Below are positions 1 through 15,154 of a stretch of 64,000 nt of DNA, piece by piece. Source of the stretch: Corythoichthys intestinalis. Its lineage: Eukaryota; Chordata; Actinopteri; Syngnathiformes; Syngnathidae. The notes under the pieces are model-generated. The model saw nothing but the letters and a program-made list of their open reading frames with translations. It ran no database searches and had not been told where the DNA came from. The stretch is taken from contig NC_080406.1 of assembly GCF_030265065.1 (NCBI RefSeq), positions 36,418,638 to 36,482,637 on the forward strand, read 5' to 3'. The position numbers and the translations under genes are program-made. How positions within the stretch are numbered: position 1 is the stretch's first letter; every line of letters begins with the position of its first letter.

Positions 1-3000
1 TTAGGACAGACGCTCTTTTGAAGCTTGAGGCCCCCAACTGAGGTTAAATGGGCCAGTGGCTCCGTTCAGGTCACATATGACCTTAGCACGTAGACGGAAG
101 CAGCATGCATTCAGTGAACATCTGAAGCAAAGCTGGCCAGCTGACCTAAAATAACATGTGGTTGCAAATGGCACAGGGACAGATCGATAAATCCACAGCA
201 TTGGGTATACCTGCAAATGTACAAAACTGAGGGTTAGGTAATATGGACAAAAAAAAAAAATTCAGAATTTTTTACAAAAAAGTTTGATTCACGATTTTTT
301 TTTTTTTTTTAAATAGGATGTGCAATTTAGCTGACATGCTTCAGAAATTTAAGTCAACATAAGAATTTGTTTTCTGTTCATAAAATAGTGGGGGAGGGGG
401 GGCAAGTGGGTAAATCATAACGTTTTATATTCTTTGCAACCCACTTCTTCGGGGTTCAGCATCAAGTTGTCGGATATACTGTAGAAGCCCAACAAGACCC
501 AAGGTTTGACAGGTTAAGTAGTTGAGTGAAACTTCCTCCTGGAGCTTGCCTGATAACACTATTTACTGTACTCTGGTTACCTCGCAGGAATCCCCACCTA
601 TAATATGACTTTACTACTCCGCCAAATTTTAGCCAAACAGGAAGCAAGCCCACATCACTAAGCAACTTGAGTACGCTTCCGCACAACATGTTACACGAGA
701 CAGGAATAGCTCCACAAAAACAAAAATAGCTTAACACTCAACTGCCACATACATCCAGCAGCATCAAGTGAGGTGATTCACAGTTTGCTAGCATGACTTA
801 AAGATCGGCTTTCTCATGTTTTCACCTTTTATACTTCACCTGAGCTCCCACAGAAAGTCTACCAGGCCTATCCCATAGCATTCATAGCCCAAAGGGCTCT
901 TCTCTGCTATGAAGGTATGCCGACAATGAAATTAATACTCGTGCTACATTTACAAGACAAAGATGTTGTGAAAACAGGAATGTTACATACTGTACAAATA
1001 TTTACTAGAATTTTAATTGATGCGTTAACATAGGTTGGTTACTGGCAAAATGTGTTCCAATGTGCGTACCAATTTGTCGCTTCAGGATTAAGAAGAGAAC
1101 TCCATCATAACCTGCTATACATTTAGTTTTACCAAAGTCCAATCATTCATAAAACATATAACACAATATATGTAATTTTATGTCTCTTACATTTTTTTAA
1201 CAATCTGAATAAGGTTAGATATCATTGTTATTGCATGCAACTTTAATTCGGGCCTCTATTGATTACAATTCATCACAGGCTAGTATATGAGGTGAGCTAA
1301 GGTAAGTGTCTGTCTACAAGAGCAAGATTTAAAACAGAGCTCGAGTACAACATCTGAATCGCAAAACCTAGAAGGAATGTCCTCCGGGGCAGCCAACATT
1401 TCCTGCAGCTCAATAATTCTTAATAGAGAACCACACAGCTCTGCGCCCCGTATGAGCACTTACACTGTTGAAGGGAGTTATTACAACATGCAAATACACA
1501 AGTCATAGCTGTCAGGCCAACAATAACCTGCCAGAAGCACGTCTGTTGCAGAAACCGCTCGAGGTATTCAAAGCTCCACAATGATGATTCATTTGAATAA
1601 TAACGTGTATGTGTCAACAGACACTCCCAGGCATTTTCCCAAACCGCCCATTTTGTGTGCAGACAATGTCACACATCCTTTGGACCAGATATTTGCTATC
1701 CGGCTATTACTCACTATTAAACAGTGTACTGTAGTAGTTATCGTTTTGACAATTGTATGACAGTTTATGTTTATGCATTGAACCCGTCAAATGTAGACCT
1801 TTTGCTAAGATTAATTTTTGATCTGCCAAAATGAATGAATTAAAAATTAAAAGATAAATCATTCAGCATCATTAACTATCTTACAATTGGACAAAGCCTG
1901 TATTTCCAGCCTCTCAAATGGAAATATTTCTCTAATGTTTGTGGTTCTCAATGAAAGCAGGCTGATTAATTATCTATGTAAGTAATCAATGTAAGACATT
2001 TGCAAACATCTGATTTTGCAATGAAAAATCAATATTTTTCCCTAATTTCTGACTTTCACAGACCAAACAATCATTAAAAACACAAACATCATTAAAAAAG
2101 AGACAGAAAATTGTTAAATGAATCTACTGAAAAAATTAATCAGCCATCGTATGAATGAAGTGCAATTTACATTACCGTTGTACTTGAGGCAGCCTCAAAA
2201 GTGTTTATCAAAATCGTAGCACTTTGAATTATTTTTTTTGCATTTAATAATTAAGTAATACCAAATAAACTAAGTAATACCAAATAAACAATTACATGTG
2301 GTTAATGTACGTTAATAGGAGAAATAATGATTCCAAAGCATATTGTCCGATTAAGTTAATAGAATAGAAACAGAACAGAAACTCAGCCTGTGTGCCAAAG
2401 CAACCATTCTACGAGAAACAATTACACAGGACACCACCAAACAAATATGTTATAAAAAGCATGAAACTGAAATGAATGATTTAATCTCAACTTCTTCACA
2501 AAATGATGCTCGGCCAGTGGAATTAAAAGCGCCCGACTGGTCTCTCATGACACACGCGTCGCGTGCCAGGGAACCCTAGTTGGGAATTACTGCTCAAGAC
2601 CTACCACCACTCAGCAGAGGAAAATAAGCTGCAAACGTGATCAACTGGTCAGTTCCAAGGACAGCACAAGGTCTGCTTTTGCACTTATCCTGTCACTTGT
2701 GAGCCAGGAGCCAAAGCCACACTCTCAATTCAATTAACAGGCTTGAGCCAGGAAGGAGTTTGGTATGTGCGATGGTGCACAGGCGGTCCGGTCTGTGTGT
2801 ATGATCGCATGCACGCATATGTGCAGCAGGCCAATGCCAAAGAACACAAAGCTGAGTAAGGGGTCCTACACGATGATTTAAGCAGACACAGAGGAAGCGG
2901 TACAGTTTAAGAAGGGCGGAAACGTAACCTGAATTTGTACGCAAGTAATGGTGTTGATACCATCTTAAACCAGAGGCTCATGATAAATGGAAAAACAGTT

Positions 3001-3971
3001 CTTCAGTTTGATGCCATTATCGAACACATGCCTTGCTGATGACGATCTGTCCAAATGTTGGTTAAATATTCGAGGCCACCCACCCCCTGGGAAATAGACA
3101 CCGCAAAGAGTGGACAGTAACCTTTCAGAGCTTCAACAGCTGAACTCCAAGCCAAGGAATGTCTCACAAACATTTTACGGGACCGCTGCCATGAATCTCA
3201 ACCACGTGCAAGTGAGAGCTGACACATCTATGTCAAGAATGCTGGAAGTCGGAACACGGAGGTGTTGATGCACGTGTTTGTTTTGGATGACATGACCCTT
3301 AAACGTGTGTCACGGTTTCTTACAGAGTGCTCCAGATTCCATAGTTCATTAGAAATTATCGGTGCCTGGATAGCCCATATGATCTTTGCCACATGGTAAA
3401 AATGGACTAAATATGTTTCTAAAAATTTGTACATAAGATGTCATTTTAGGGAAAGTTCACCTGTTGTCAGCGTGAAATATCTTGACAACCACTTACCTTT
3501 CTCTGAACTCGTTATCAGTAAAACATGTGTTCTGGTTGGAGCGCCAGAGAAAACATACTTGATCAGGGAACTGGAAAGACTGAGCGTTTCTAGTATGAGC
3601 AAGGATGACATTAGAAGAAACCACTCTTTCAAATGCAAAGATACTTAGTATATCATATATTGAGTTAAGACCTTTCCAAAACATTATGCTACCTGAAGTT
3701 TGAACAATATCTGACTAAGAGAATCAGGCAGGCTTTAAATAGGCCAAATGAGGAAAAATGTAATTGCAGTGTAATCACAGTTTGAGTTGATGTTTAACCA
3801 GGAAGCAGGACTGTTGACTGTGATAGAGCTTTAATGGCAGTTGTGTATGTGATATAGCAAAGCAGGTTCTTTATAACAACCAGCTGCACCTCTTTTTGCA
3901 CGTGCCTTTATTCTGATAACAGCAATTAGCAAAAAAGCACCAACCTCTTAGAACATTTTGAAATAATAATT

Positions 3972-4022
3972 AACTCATTCACTGTCACTGACAGCGATAG
4001 ACGTCCAATCCATTTGAACTGG
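3972..4022. repeat. Copy of a dispersed short repeat with the core CCAATCCATTTGAA
   Basis: The segment reads as a CACTGACAG-type arm, then GATAGACGTCC, then AATCCATTTGAACT. The same words recur on either strand near 15155-15245, 27486-27535, 30722-30760, 33037-33110, 47713-47740 and 57340-57392, so this is a dispersed family of unknown class. Confidence 0.6.
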
Positions 4023-4773
4023 AAGAACTAGCAGCAATCATACGCTGAGTTGACATGATGTCAGCTATATTGGTCATATTATTTCAAAACACATAAGGAG
4101 AAATTGCATTGGATTGCTTTCATGTTGATGGTTTTGGTGTAAAACAATGACCTCTTGATCAAAGTGTGAAAAAAAGTGTCAATTGTTTTATTAATATGAT
4201 GTAATATAAGTGTGAAAAAAAGTGTCAATTGTTTTATTAATGTGATGTAATATAAGTCATGTGATGAGGCAAAGATGTGTTCCCAGAATCTGAATGTGTC
4301 AATAGGATCTAATTTAAAGTTTCTGGTCAAAATTAATGACTGCCATTTGAGTTTTTTAGAGGGTTCGAGGAGAAACTTAATAGGAGCCAATGGGGAATGT
4401 TGGTGGGTCACCGTTCAAAGTTGGGAACCAATGGTATTCAGTTGGCATCTTACAAATGTCGCTCAGTACAGTATTTGCAGCATTATGGTAATGGTGTGTT
4501 CGCTTACTCACTGGTTCATTCCCTCCAGTGAATCAAGTGAATGTAGACAAATGCCATTGCAGCAGTTGGAGTAAGGCCCTTTTCCATTCCCGCATGGCTG
4601 TGCCTCATTGCAATAAGTACGAGTAACGAGTACAAGAACTTAATGCAATGACTGGTAAACCAGAACTGACATTCCGCACGAGATCTTCTCTCAGAGTCAA
4701 CGTCAAGAGACTTGAGACAAGGCAAATGTTGTTCTTTATAAATGGACAAAGGGTGTGAAGTGGGGCAGTAAAT

Positions 4774-7135
4774 AGGCATGTGCCGGTTACCGGTTTCACG
4801 GTTTACCGTGGTGTGAAAACGTTGTGGTTTCAAAACCACTAAAATTCTCCGTCAGACCGTAGTACGGTATTCGCTATTTTTCATGTGTCAAAAACGCAGC
4901 CAGAAGTGGCGCGGCGCGGCAGCGCTCACCCCCTCCCGTTTGTTGCTTGTGTGTGAAAGTGACGCTATCGGCTGGACAGCCAGCGAACCCTAAAACAAAT
5001 ACTCCAAACATAAGGCGTACTTTTCTTCAATTTATTGAGCTCTCAAACCGTGGTAAGTGGAATATACAAAATGAATACATTTAAAACGTTGTACAATTGT
5101 ATTTTTCCATGTGTGAGTAGCTTCAACAGATTAGCATCATGAAAAAGTTTGCCAAAAACAAAACACACATTTTCCTTTCAAATTCAATATACAAACTAAC
5201 CAAAAGCTTACAAAGACGAATGTTAGCCTAGGCCAGTGCTTCTCAATTATTTTCTGTTACGCCCCCCCAAGGAAGACGTAAATGTTTCGCGCCCCCCCCC
5301 AACTCTCTGCCGCCACTGTAAATAGTATCATTCGTCTATATTACTATTATTAGTACGCCTCAGCCTACCATTGTGTCCTTTTTTTTCTATTAAAGAAAAA
5401 AAGTAACATAGATCAACTTATAATAAAGTATAACTTTTTTAATTGTGTTGCTTATAACAGAAAAGACTTAAGGCGCATCAATTTGCCTGAAGTTTAAAAA
5501 AAAAAAAAAAAGTCACATCCAAACTGTAAAAATACACTCAAGGTACATTTTTGACCATTTGATACTGAAAAATAAAATGTAATAAAATCAGTAAATAACA
5601 ACAAATTCAAATTGATTAGAAACATTTACTCTTCAGGACAACATGCCAAAAAATTTGACCGAAAAAAAACAAAACTGAATAGAAGGGGGGGGGAAAGTCT
5701 TTGGACAGAAGGAAAGTTTTTATTTTCGCTGATTCACCACAGTGCTCACTGGTTTACTGATATAACACTGACAAAGCGGGACGATTGTGACAATTGGCAA
5801 TATTCGGCACATTTTCACTGAAAAACAATCAAGCGGCTTATCAATGAGATTGAGGTCTAATGTCTTTAAGTGGCGTCTTAACTGATTTGGCTTCTCCGCT
5901 ATAATCATTTTTAGACTCAGTAAACAGTGGTCTTTCCTCATTTCCCACTATATTAAAAGTCAAAGGCAAACGGCCCGAAAAAAGCGCATTCTCGGCGGCC
6001 GAGGGAGAACCGTAGGTGAGGGCGGTGGTCGTGACGATCCCAAGCCGAAAACGGCACTTCTCGGCCGGACACGTGAGAACCGAAGAAGACAGTGGGTCGC
6101 TGCGTGAGTCCAGCTCTGCATGAGTCTCTTCCGTGTGCTCTTGCTTACTTCAAAAATACTGCACGCACTTTGAAAATGAGAGCGCCACTGCCACCCACGG
6201 AGTGGATGTGCAAGTACACTTTATTCTATCTAGTACGGCAAAAAAAAAAAAAAAAAAGCATGTTCCCCGAGGTCACTCGCGCCCCCCCTGGCATCGCTCT
6301 GCGCCCCCCTGAGGGGGGCGCGCCCCACCATTTGAGAAGTACTGGCCTAGGCTTAGCTGGGAGAGCAACTTCGTCGAGTGTTACAGCCGCAGAGTGAGAA
6401 AACAAGCTTGATTCGCTTGAATGAAGGGGAAAAAGGAATAGCGTCAAAGATCGCTAATTGCGAATAATGATCTTGCCCTAAGCACAAATCCTCGTTCGCT
6501 GGATCAAGGAGAGGTCTCACTCCCATTGTTTTTTTGTTGTTGTTTTTTTTAGATGAAACCTTTCCACAACAATATTTACATTTTAACTAACTTATACATT
6601 TTAACTAACTTATTAACTTATGAATTATTTATGTTCTTTTTCACACAAAGGCATGACATCAAGTAGACCAGAGTTGACACAGTGGCTGAAAATGGCGAAA
6701 CTTCAATTGAGCTTTTTCACCTCAAAAAAAAAAAAAAAAAAAAAAAAAGTTATGCAGAATAATTTTAAAAAATTTTTATTCAGGAGTGTTTTTACTTTTT
6801 TATAGAAATTATTTTGTTCTTGCTCTATTCTTGAGCAACTTGAGCTGTGGCTGTGGGTATAGTCTATAAGTTATATTAATTTTAATTTTATTTAAAATAT
6901 TTGTTTTATCATTGATTATTTATTTTAACAATATATTCATGCTCCAATTTGCAACTATGTTCTGAAAAATAAAAAAAAATCCTGTTCAATGGAAAAAAGT
7001 TATTTTTTTTATACCATACATCTAAAAATATCACATTTTTGAGCTATAATTGCAATACCGTGATACCGTGAAACCGCGGTATTTTTGCTCACGGTTATCG
7101 TACCGTCAAAATCTCATACCGGCACATGCCTAGGC
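4774..7135. mobile_element. hAT-like DNA transposon remnant interrupted by a second element
   Basis: The ends are inverted repeats: AGGCATGTGCCGGTTACCGG on the left and a right end whose complement also begins AGGCATGTGCCGGTATGAG. The 8-mer CAGTAAAT flanks both sides (4766-4773 and 7136-7143), directly at the left end and 4 bp outside the inverted repeat on the right. An 8-bp duplication fits the hAT superfamily. Both subterminal regions contain further inverted ACCGTG/CACGGT words. I see no intact transposase. A complete second element (5234-6344) sits inside it. Confidence 0.75.
5234..6344. mobile_element. Complete non-autonomous hAT-like element, nested
   Basis: The inverted termini are CAGTGCTTCTCAATTATTTT on the left and the complement of ATTTGAGAAGTACTG on the right. 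Perfect 8-bp flanks GCCTAGGC lie at 5226-5233 and 6345-6352. Both ends carry C-rich tracts (CGCCCCCC), and the interior includes two poly-A runs. No transposase is encoded. It lies wholly inside the element at 4774-7135, so it inserted later. A truncated relative in the opposite orientation is at 33390-33710. Confidence 0.85.
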
Positions 7136-8063
7136 CAGTAAATGTATATTTTTCTTCCAAACTCAGTTACTGTTTAGGTTAGGGTTAAGTGTAGGGTTGA
7201 GTAACTGAGATGAACACATTTTAGCAGGGCGCAAACTCAAGTTGTGTGTCATTACTGTAAACAGGCGAACTTCTTCAGCATGATCACACACTGAAAAAAT
7301 CTATTCTTTGCCTCCAACATTCAGTTGTGACACCTATGGCAATGATGTAAGGGGAGTAGAAAAACTTCCTGAGCTAACCTTAACTATATGCCTATGCGTG
7401 CTATGTGTCACCGTGCCTCCCAGCAAATCTCGAAGTTTGAAAGCCCCTCTCATCACGCTTTAGTTGACAGGTCCAAACACATTCCACAAATTTTTTGGGA
7501 CTGTTTGTTTTCTGCCACGGGTGCTCATAATGCGGGCTGCTGCACTCCAAGAGGCCCTCACTTATCTTTGATCAGAACGTCACACCTGAGTTAACTAAAC
7601 ACTGCAACAATAAGCAAAACTGTTCTTCTTTTGTTTTCACTTAATTTCCAGCAAACTTCAACATTACAAGCATAACATATGATTTCTAATCAGTCAAAGT
7701 AATCAAATGACAGCAGATCTCCTAAGACTTCAACTTGGTGACCATCTGAAGGTTTACCTCCAACTTTCTTCATTTTCTTTTTCCAACTGTTCTTCTTCGA
7801 GAACTGTGTGACCATAAATGAGGCGAAACCCGTCATGTGCGAAAAGCTTAAAATAACACCTCCACACATCCAAAGCGGAACGGAATGTAAGACCAGAAAG
7901 TTTTCAGTGTAAAGTTACTTGGACAATGAAAATAGTCTCCATCACTTTGGTTTTTATGTATGACCATAAATTCACTAAAAAATTCACAAATACAGTACTG
8001 CATATAGTACTGTTCAGTAGAATTAAGAATGTAAAATCCTTTATATACAAGGTGGCTTTCAAG

Positions 8064-8635
8064 TAGGGCTGCAGCTATCGAATATTTTTGTAGTCGATTA
8101 ATCGATGGACTAGTTAATTCGAATAATTGAGTAATCGGATAAGGAACATGAAAATGTAAAATACCTGAGCTGAGCCTCAAACGGTATAAAAAAATTATTT
8201 AAAATGAGGATTTATGTCCAACAAAAGAACAATTGGCTAACTTACATAGAAAAAGTCCGCTAGCTTAATTGCTATAAAATGCTAATGTTTTTACTTTACA
8301 ATGCTCTTAACAAATGGTTCAGACACATATTCCCACAAAAAAAACAGCTAAATATACCTATAAACTAAATTAAGAATGCATCAAAAAACATTAGCTTAAA
8401 AAAACACTGAGCTTACGTTGGTCTTAACAGGGAGCAGTTGGATTCAGCCATGTGAAAAGAGGCAGACAAGAGGGCAGTATATCCACCCTCATCAATAAAA
8501 CTAAATGCAAACACTTTCAAAATAAACCATTACAACGCCACTTTAATTAAACGAATACTCCAAGCAACAAAATTTAATTCAAATATTTTTTTCTAATCGA
8601 ATACTCGAGTTAATCGATTAATCGTTGCAGCACTA
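8064..8635. mobile_element. MITE of hAT type (TAGGGCTGCA family)
   Basis: The terminal inverted repeats are TAGGGCTGCAGC on the left and the complement of GTTGCAGCACTA on the right, followed inward by CGATTAATCGATTAA-like palindromic words at both ends. The perfect 8-bp target duplication CTTTCAAG is at 8056-8063 and 8636-8643. The 572-bp element has no coding capacity. Its location in the presumed dip2 intron explains why it is tolerated. Confidence 0.85.
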
Positions 8636-8796
8636 CTTTCAAGTAATAATGCTTTCTTCCTAACTATTGTTTGTGTGTCACTCGTCATAAAAATGATGTT
8701 ACATGGCATAATTAGCATACGTGTCACAGAAGTCTAAATGAGGAAAAAAATGCGACATTAAATATATTCAGAGTAGAATAGAGTATAGTATAATCC

Positions 8797-9314
8797 TAGC
8801 CTGGTACACCAGACTCAACGCTGTTCCAGCTATTGAGTCTGGCCACCATTCCCACGGAAACAATTTCCAGGGCGGAGCAAGCCACAGTAAACAGACAGCG
8901 GAGTGGACCAATCAGCGACGGGCAGACGTGACGTTAGTAAAATGGCGACCGCAGGACGATGGACTTGCGCGCAGAAGTAAACATACGAGGAGAGCGGAGT
9001 TTATTCGACATGGCTAGCGCGAGACAGACTGTTGTCAATGACTCGTGTCGATGTGTTTTTGGTCATTTAAAACTGATTTTACCGTGGATTGGAACATATT
9101 CTCGGCTCTGCCGTTCACCATCTGTGCTGCTGAAGAGACGACTTTCGACGCGCAAGAGTGACGTTGCTCGTGAAGAACACGTCACGCAAATAAACGAATC
9201 TGATTTGTCGATTGATTTTGTACCTGCTCGAAAAGGCCGTTAATGGGATGGTTTCCAGACTATACTATCAGTGTTTGAAAAATACAGGGAGAATAGTCTG
9301 GCAGAGCCAGGCTA
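8797..9314 (+). mobile_element. Non-autonomous element with a 9-bp target duplication and a promoter-like, ORF-bearing core
   Basis: The ends TAGCCTGG and CCAGGCTA are inverted, and the inner AGACT/AGTCT words extend the symmetry. Flanks GTATAATCC (8788-8796 and 9315-9323) form a perfect 9-bp duplication, which is typical of Mutator-like (MULE) elements, although hAT with one extra matching base cannot be excluded. The core contains CCAAT (8908), TGACGTTA (8929), AAAATGGCG (8939) and an open frame of 94 codons (8959-9243) that I do not recognise. It could be a captured host first exon or chance. No transposase is present. Confidence 0.75.
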
Positions 9315-9447
9315 GTATAATCCATCCTCAAACGGTACTTTGTGTTATGACACCCTTTTTAGCCACAGATATGAAAAAAAAATGCCTGACAAAAAAAGAA
9401 GATGTGGCTTTTCAGTCTTACCAAATACCTGGTAACTGCACCACTGA

Positions 9448-10074
9448 AGGCCCTTTCAGACATACGCTAAACTCCATTTAAATCCCGGCATGTAAACGGG
9501 TAGCCCTTATGTCTGAAAGCAATTTCCCGGGCCAACTGACACAGACATTAACTGGGTCACATCCTAGTATAATGTCCGGGGTTTACCCGGGACGTGGCAT
9601 GTGGGAAAGCAGCCGTTTAATTCCCGGGTCACAGCGCAAAGGCTGATGAAATAAATATCATGGCGGGCTGATCGTCATTTCCACTTTCTTCGCAGTAAGA
9701 CGAAAAGCGGTAAATAAACATCGCAAATATGAAAATGACAAACTGGAATTAGCTAAATTAAACTGGAAACATAACAAAACTAAGTTGCTACTGGATCTTA
9801 GAGCTGAGGAAAAGAGAGTCCATCATCCATCTTTGGAAAAGTGTGGTTTATTTTGTTGCTGATGCCGAACAAAAATGATGTAATGTGAGGGTTATAAACT
9901 CCCGCCACCCCACTACTACGCACAGAGAGCGTCGAGTTGCCAACAAGGGACATGTCTGAAAGTGTCCAACTCTAGTAATTACCGGGAAATTTCCCCATGT
10001 CTGAAAGCCATGGCATGGGTAAATCCCCGTCACCTTACATGGGAATTTACCGAGATATAGGTCTGAAAGGGGCT
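9448..10074. mobile_element. Non-autonomous DNA transposon, possibly PIF/Harbinger
   Basis: The ends are AGGCCCTTTCAGACATA on the left and the complement of TATAGGTCTGAAAGGGGCT on the right, flanked by TGA on both sides (9445-9447 and 10075-10077). A 3-bp TNA duplication fits PIF/Harbinger. Further internal copies of the words CCCGGG and TGTCTGAAAG occur near both ends. In the middle (about 9730-9835, plus strand) is a lysine/glutamate-rich stretch reading KYENDKLELAKLNWK, a possible remnant of a coiled-coil coding region. The superfamily is inferred only from the ends. Confidence 0.6.
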
Positions 10075-10077
10075 TGA

Positions 10078-12463
10078 GTGTCCTGACCCTAACAGCAGCT
10101 GCCGGTTAAAGGTCCCAATAAGCTAATTAGGTGTTGATAGTAATGACTAGCCCACGACTACACCAGCCATGTGTAATGAATTATAAACATTTAAGGTTTC
10201 AATTAAACATTGATGACCTGCTTGTTTTCACTCAGTCTAAATGGATTACATCCGAATCAAGCAGCCCAACAGCACAGCAATATTATACGATGATCATCAA
10301 ATATTATATGATCGGTTAAAAGCTAAGATATTATAGGCCTTAATTCTTGAAGGACCAACAAGTGAAAGAACCAGATAGAGGAAGTTAAATAGAGCGCATC
10401 ATTAGGATTGGGTCTCAAACTTCACCAGGTGTGAAAGGCAGGTACTGCATATTGTCACATCAGCTCCCCGGTATGACATTGTCTGCTTACAAATGCAGAA
10501 ATGTGAGTCGTGAGCATGGTGAGCTCAGCACCATTGGTTAATGTGGGGGGTGGGAGGGGTCGATGTGGCAATTTGTTGCCTTTAGAGAAAGTATTATAGG
10601 TGTAACAGCACCAGTCTGTAAAGATATGATGGTGGTATCAGGCACCAAATTACCAGAGCAGAGCCAGTCGTAGAGCCGATTGAGAAGGTGGGGGCAGTAC
10701 ATCAACACTGTCCAATTTTCATGCTCTTTTCAACCAGATGGACACAGGGAGGGGTCAGGGATCAAAGACGTGGACTCAGCTGTGTAACGGGACTGCGGGG
10801 AGTTAGCCGAGGCCAAACAGTAAGCCACGCCGGGTAGAAAAATGAAGAGCCTAGCACGTTCTGATTTTGACGTCCTTGATGAGGGTAAAGCGGTCTGTTT
10901 AGTCAGCATCTCACAGCAAGGACACACACAGAGTCATCATTGGCATTGTACCAGACTCAGTACCTGGCAGCCATGATAACTAAAAATACGATAAACCTGA
11001 AAGGTCGTTGCACATTTTCTCTGTTTTTAAAGCAGTCCTTGTGATGCATGACTAAAAACCTGCTGTTCGTGGAAAGCTCACTGCTGTGTGACAGGAAGGA
11101 TAGGATAGTGGCCTTGCCGGAGACAACCCACAGTTTCCTAATGTCCTGTGATTAAAGGTCCATGTCAGTGCTTTTGTAAGACAATGCTGTGGTTCAACTT
11201 AGTAACTTTGCATGCCTTAAAGCAGAGATGCCCAATTCGACAATCGCAATTGACTGATAGATCTCAAAGATCATGTCAGTCTATCACATACTTGTTTGAA
11301 AAAGATGAAAAGACAAAGAGATTTGGGATTTTGGGTTGGTTTTTAGAAAAATAGCTTGCAGGCATGAACGTGTGGACAATCCCGCTTTGAAGTGTAAACA
11401 GTGTCCCAAAGAATACTTTGCTTTAGTTAAATACCTCAATAAGTGTACAAACCTCAAGTCTTATTTTGAACAACTATGAGAGACACCACTGAATTTTGAC
11501 TAGCAAACAACCCACTCCCCATTGTTTAACTTCAGTAACATCTTATTAAAAAACAGAGGCACACTCAGTGAAGAGTGAACCTTTTCAGGCAAATCTGAAA
11601 TTATATACGCTTCAAAATAATAGTAGAGTGTGTTTTAAAAAAAAGTCATTTCCCGACAATCCAGCGCAATGGGAACACCACATAGCCTATTTCAAATCAA
11701 AACAAATTTTACGGGCAGTGTTTCAAGTGCATTTGCAAGAATAGAAATTAAGCTTTTTGGTTTTCAAACATGCTGCTTTTATTCTAATGTGAAGCCTGAT
11801 AACAACCTACTTTGTGTTTCTCAATTCTGTTACCAAACTTGAAATCTCAGAATGTTAGGGCCCCACCTTTAACCACATCCACCACAAGTGAGTTCTAACT
11901 AGCCTAACTCATTTATGAAATTACATGAATAAAACAAAGCATAATGAACAAACAAATGGAAAAATGTGTGTCCTTCTCCTATATGCTGTTTATAAAAATA
12001 ATAATAAACAAATAAATAACACAGCAAAAGCTGAAAAGGGCAGCCCAAGAATTTGTTCTGCTGTGCTCAGAGGCACACCCTTGAAATATGCATGACTCTC
12101 CAGTAACACTCACCACTGTTACAGACACAATGGTATCTGCCAACTGGACTTTAAAGCAGCAAAAGTAGAACACTCATACCAGGACTCGACATTATTTTCC
12201 TGTCTGATCCTCGGATCGTTATTCCTGCTAAACAGCAGCAATCATTAATCTTTCATGCTCTCAAAACTCTGGGTGTGGATTTTTAAAGCACGTTCATCAA
12301 ATGCTTGATTTGGCTCATCAATATGCCGGATTCCCAAGAGCGCTTGATGAAAGTTTTTACTTCATGACTTATGAGGGGAAAGTGGTCTCCAAAACGGAAT
12401 GTGCTGCATGGCCTCACCCTCTATTGAATGGTCTGAGCATTCAGTACAGTGAGAACCAGCTTC
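10078..12463. other. No gene seen
   Basis: AT-rich, presumably intronic sequence. Only short chance frames are present, without domain-like content or codon structure, and I recognise no repeat ends here. Confidence 0.5.
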
Positions 12464-13859
<1,396 letters not shown>

Positions 13860-13861
13860 TA

Positions 13862-15154
13862 TGCTAGCCAGAAGCATATTTTAGGGAAAATGTTGTGTGA
13901 TTTAAAAAAACAAAATCTGGGTTTCTGGCCCACCCCTCACATAAGGACTAAACACCATCAGTGACTCAGCACAAATACAACTTTCTCATTCATTACTTGG
14001 CCATAAACGATCATCCCCCTACACATCAAAATCATATTTCCTCAGGTGTTTATGTGTTGTGTGTTATTTGGTCTTTGTGTAATAAAGAAAAACTACCACA
14101 TTACTAGCCTGTCAAAAACTAGAAATGTTCTTTTTGTAGCTTTATAAAGTCACACATCTTGCCAACACTTGAAACAAGCTACAACTGTATGTAGCTCATT
14201 TTAAAGCAAAACAAATAGGTCATATAAGCATCAGTTTAACAACCAAAAATCTCTGTAACTATTTGCCACAGAGCGGCAGGCAAAGAAACTAATCAGTCTG
14301 ATAGTTGTTGACTTTCCACAGGAGGGAGGTAAAAATGGAATAATAAAAGTAGTTTGTGATCAGAGGGTGCATTGAACTAACATAGAAGGGAAGATACCAT
14401 TTGAGGAATGAACTAAGGCGATACTATGATTTTTCCAGGCCGACAAGACCAACCTACTCCTTCATCCCGGCAGGATATAATGGGGTTCATCTGTCTTCTT
14501 GCCCTCCTTTTCCACCCCATCTTTGGACCTGAGAGTTAACCCACATCCTACCCTCCACTGTGCTATGTAATATTTGGGATGGGAGGATTTGGTCATTTTG
14601 GTGACAGTTAATCAAAACATAAATCGGATTTATGGCCCGTACCTTTTGGGTTCATGAGTGTGCACAGATTGTTTATTTCACACATCGGCAGGTCTAGACT
14701 GCTGACACCGAAGTATTATCGAGCTGTGCTGCTGCTTGCTTCCGCCGCTAGACTGCTTAAGAAAACATACAAGACACATTCATTCCGACGCATGAATTAT
14801 ACAGCCTTTTTGCAAAGGTTAGTCACATACTCTCAGGCATACTAAGTAGAGATGCGATGATTCGTGTCAAACGTGAGAGGCGCTCATTGACGAGAGTGCA
14901 TCCTATTCTATGCGACAGTGAAGCGTAGTGGTGGGGAGCAGCTGACCGCAGAACCGCGGCAAGAGAAGAATGGGCAGAAAGCAGAGGGAAGTGCTGTTAT
15001 CAGAGCTCGAAGAAGGCAGGATGTGTCAAGCAGAGAGCAGGATGAGGAAACTGGACACATATAGATTTGGTAGACACATTTGTTCCATTACCAGGTTAGG
15101 GGTAGTTTTGTATTTGTATTGGTTCACATTTCATGAAGGGTTAACTTATTTTTA
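13862..15154. other. No gene seen
   Basis: Unremarkable AT-rich intronic sequence with no open frame resembling a protein and no clear repeat ends. Confidence 0.5.
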
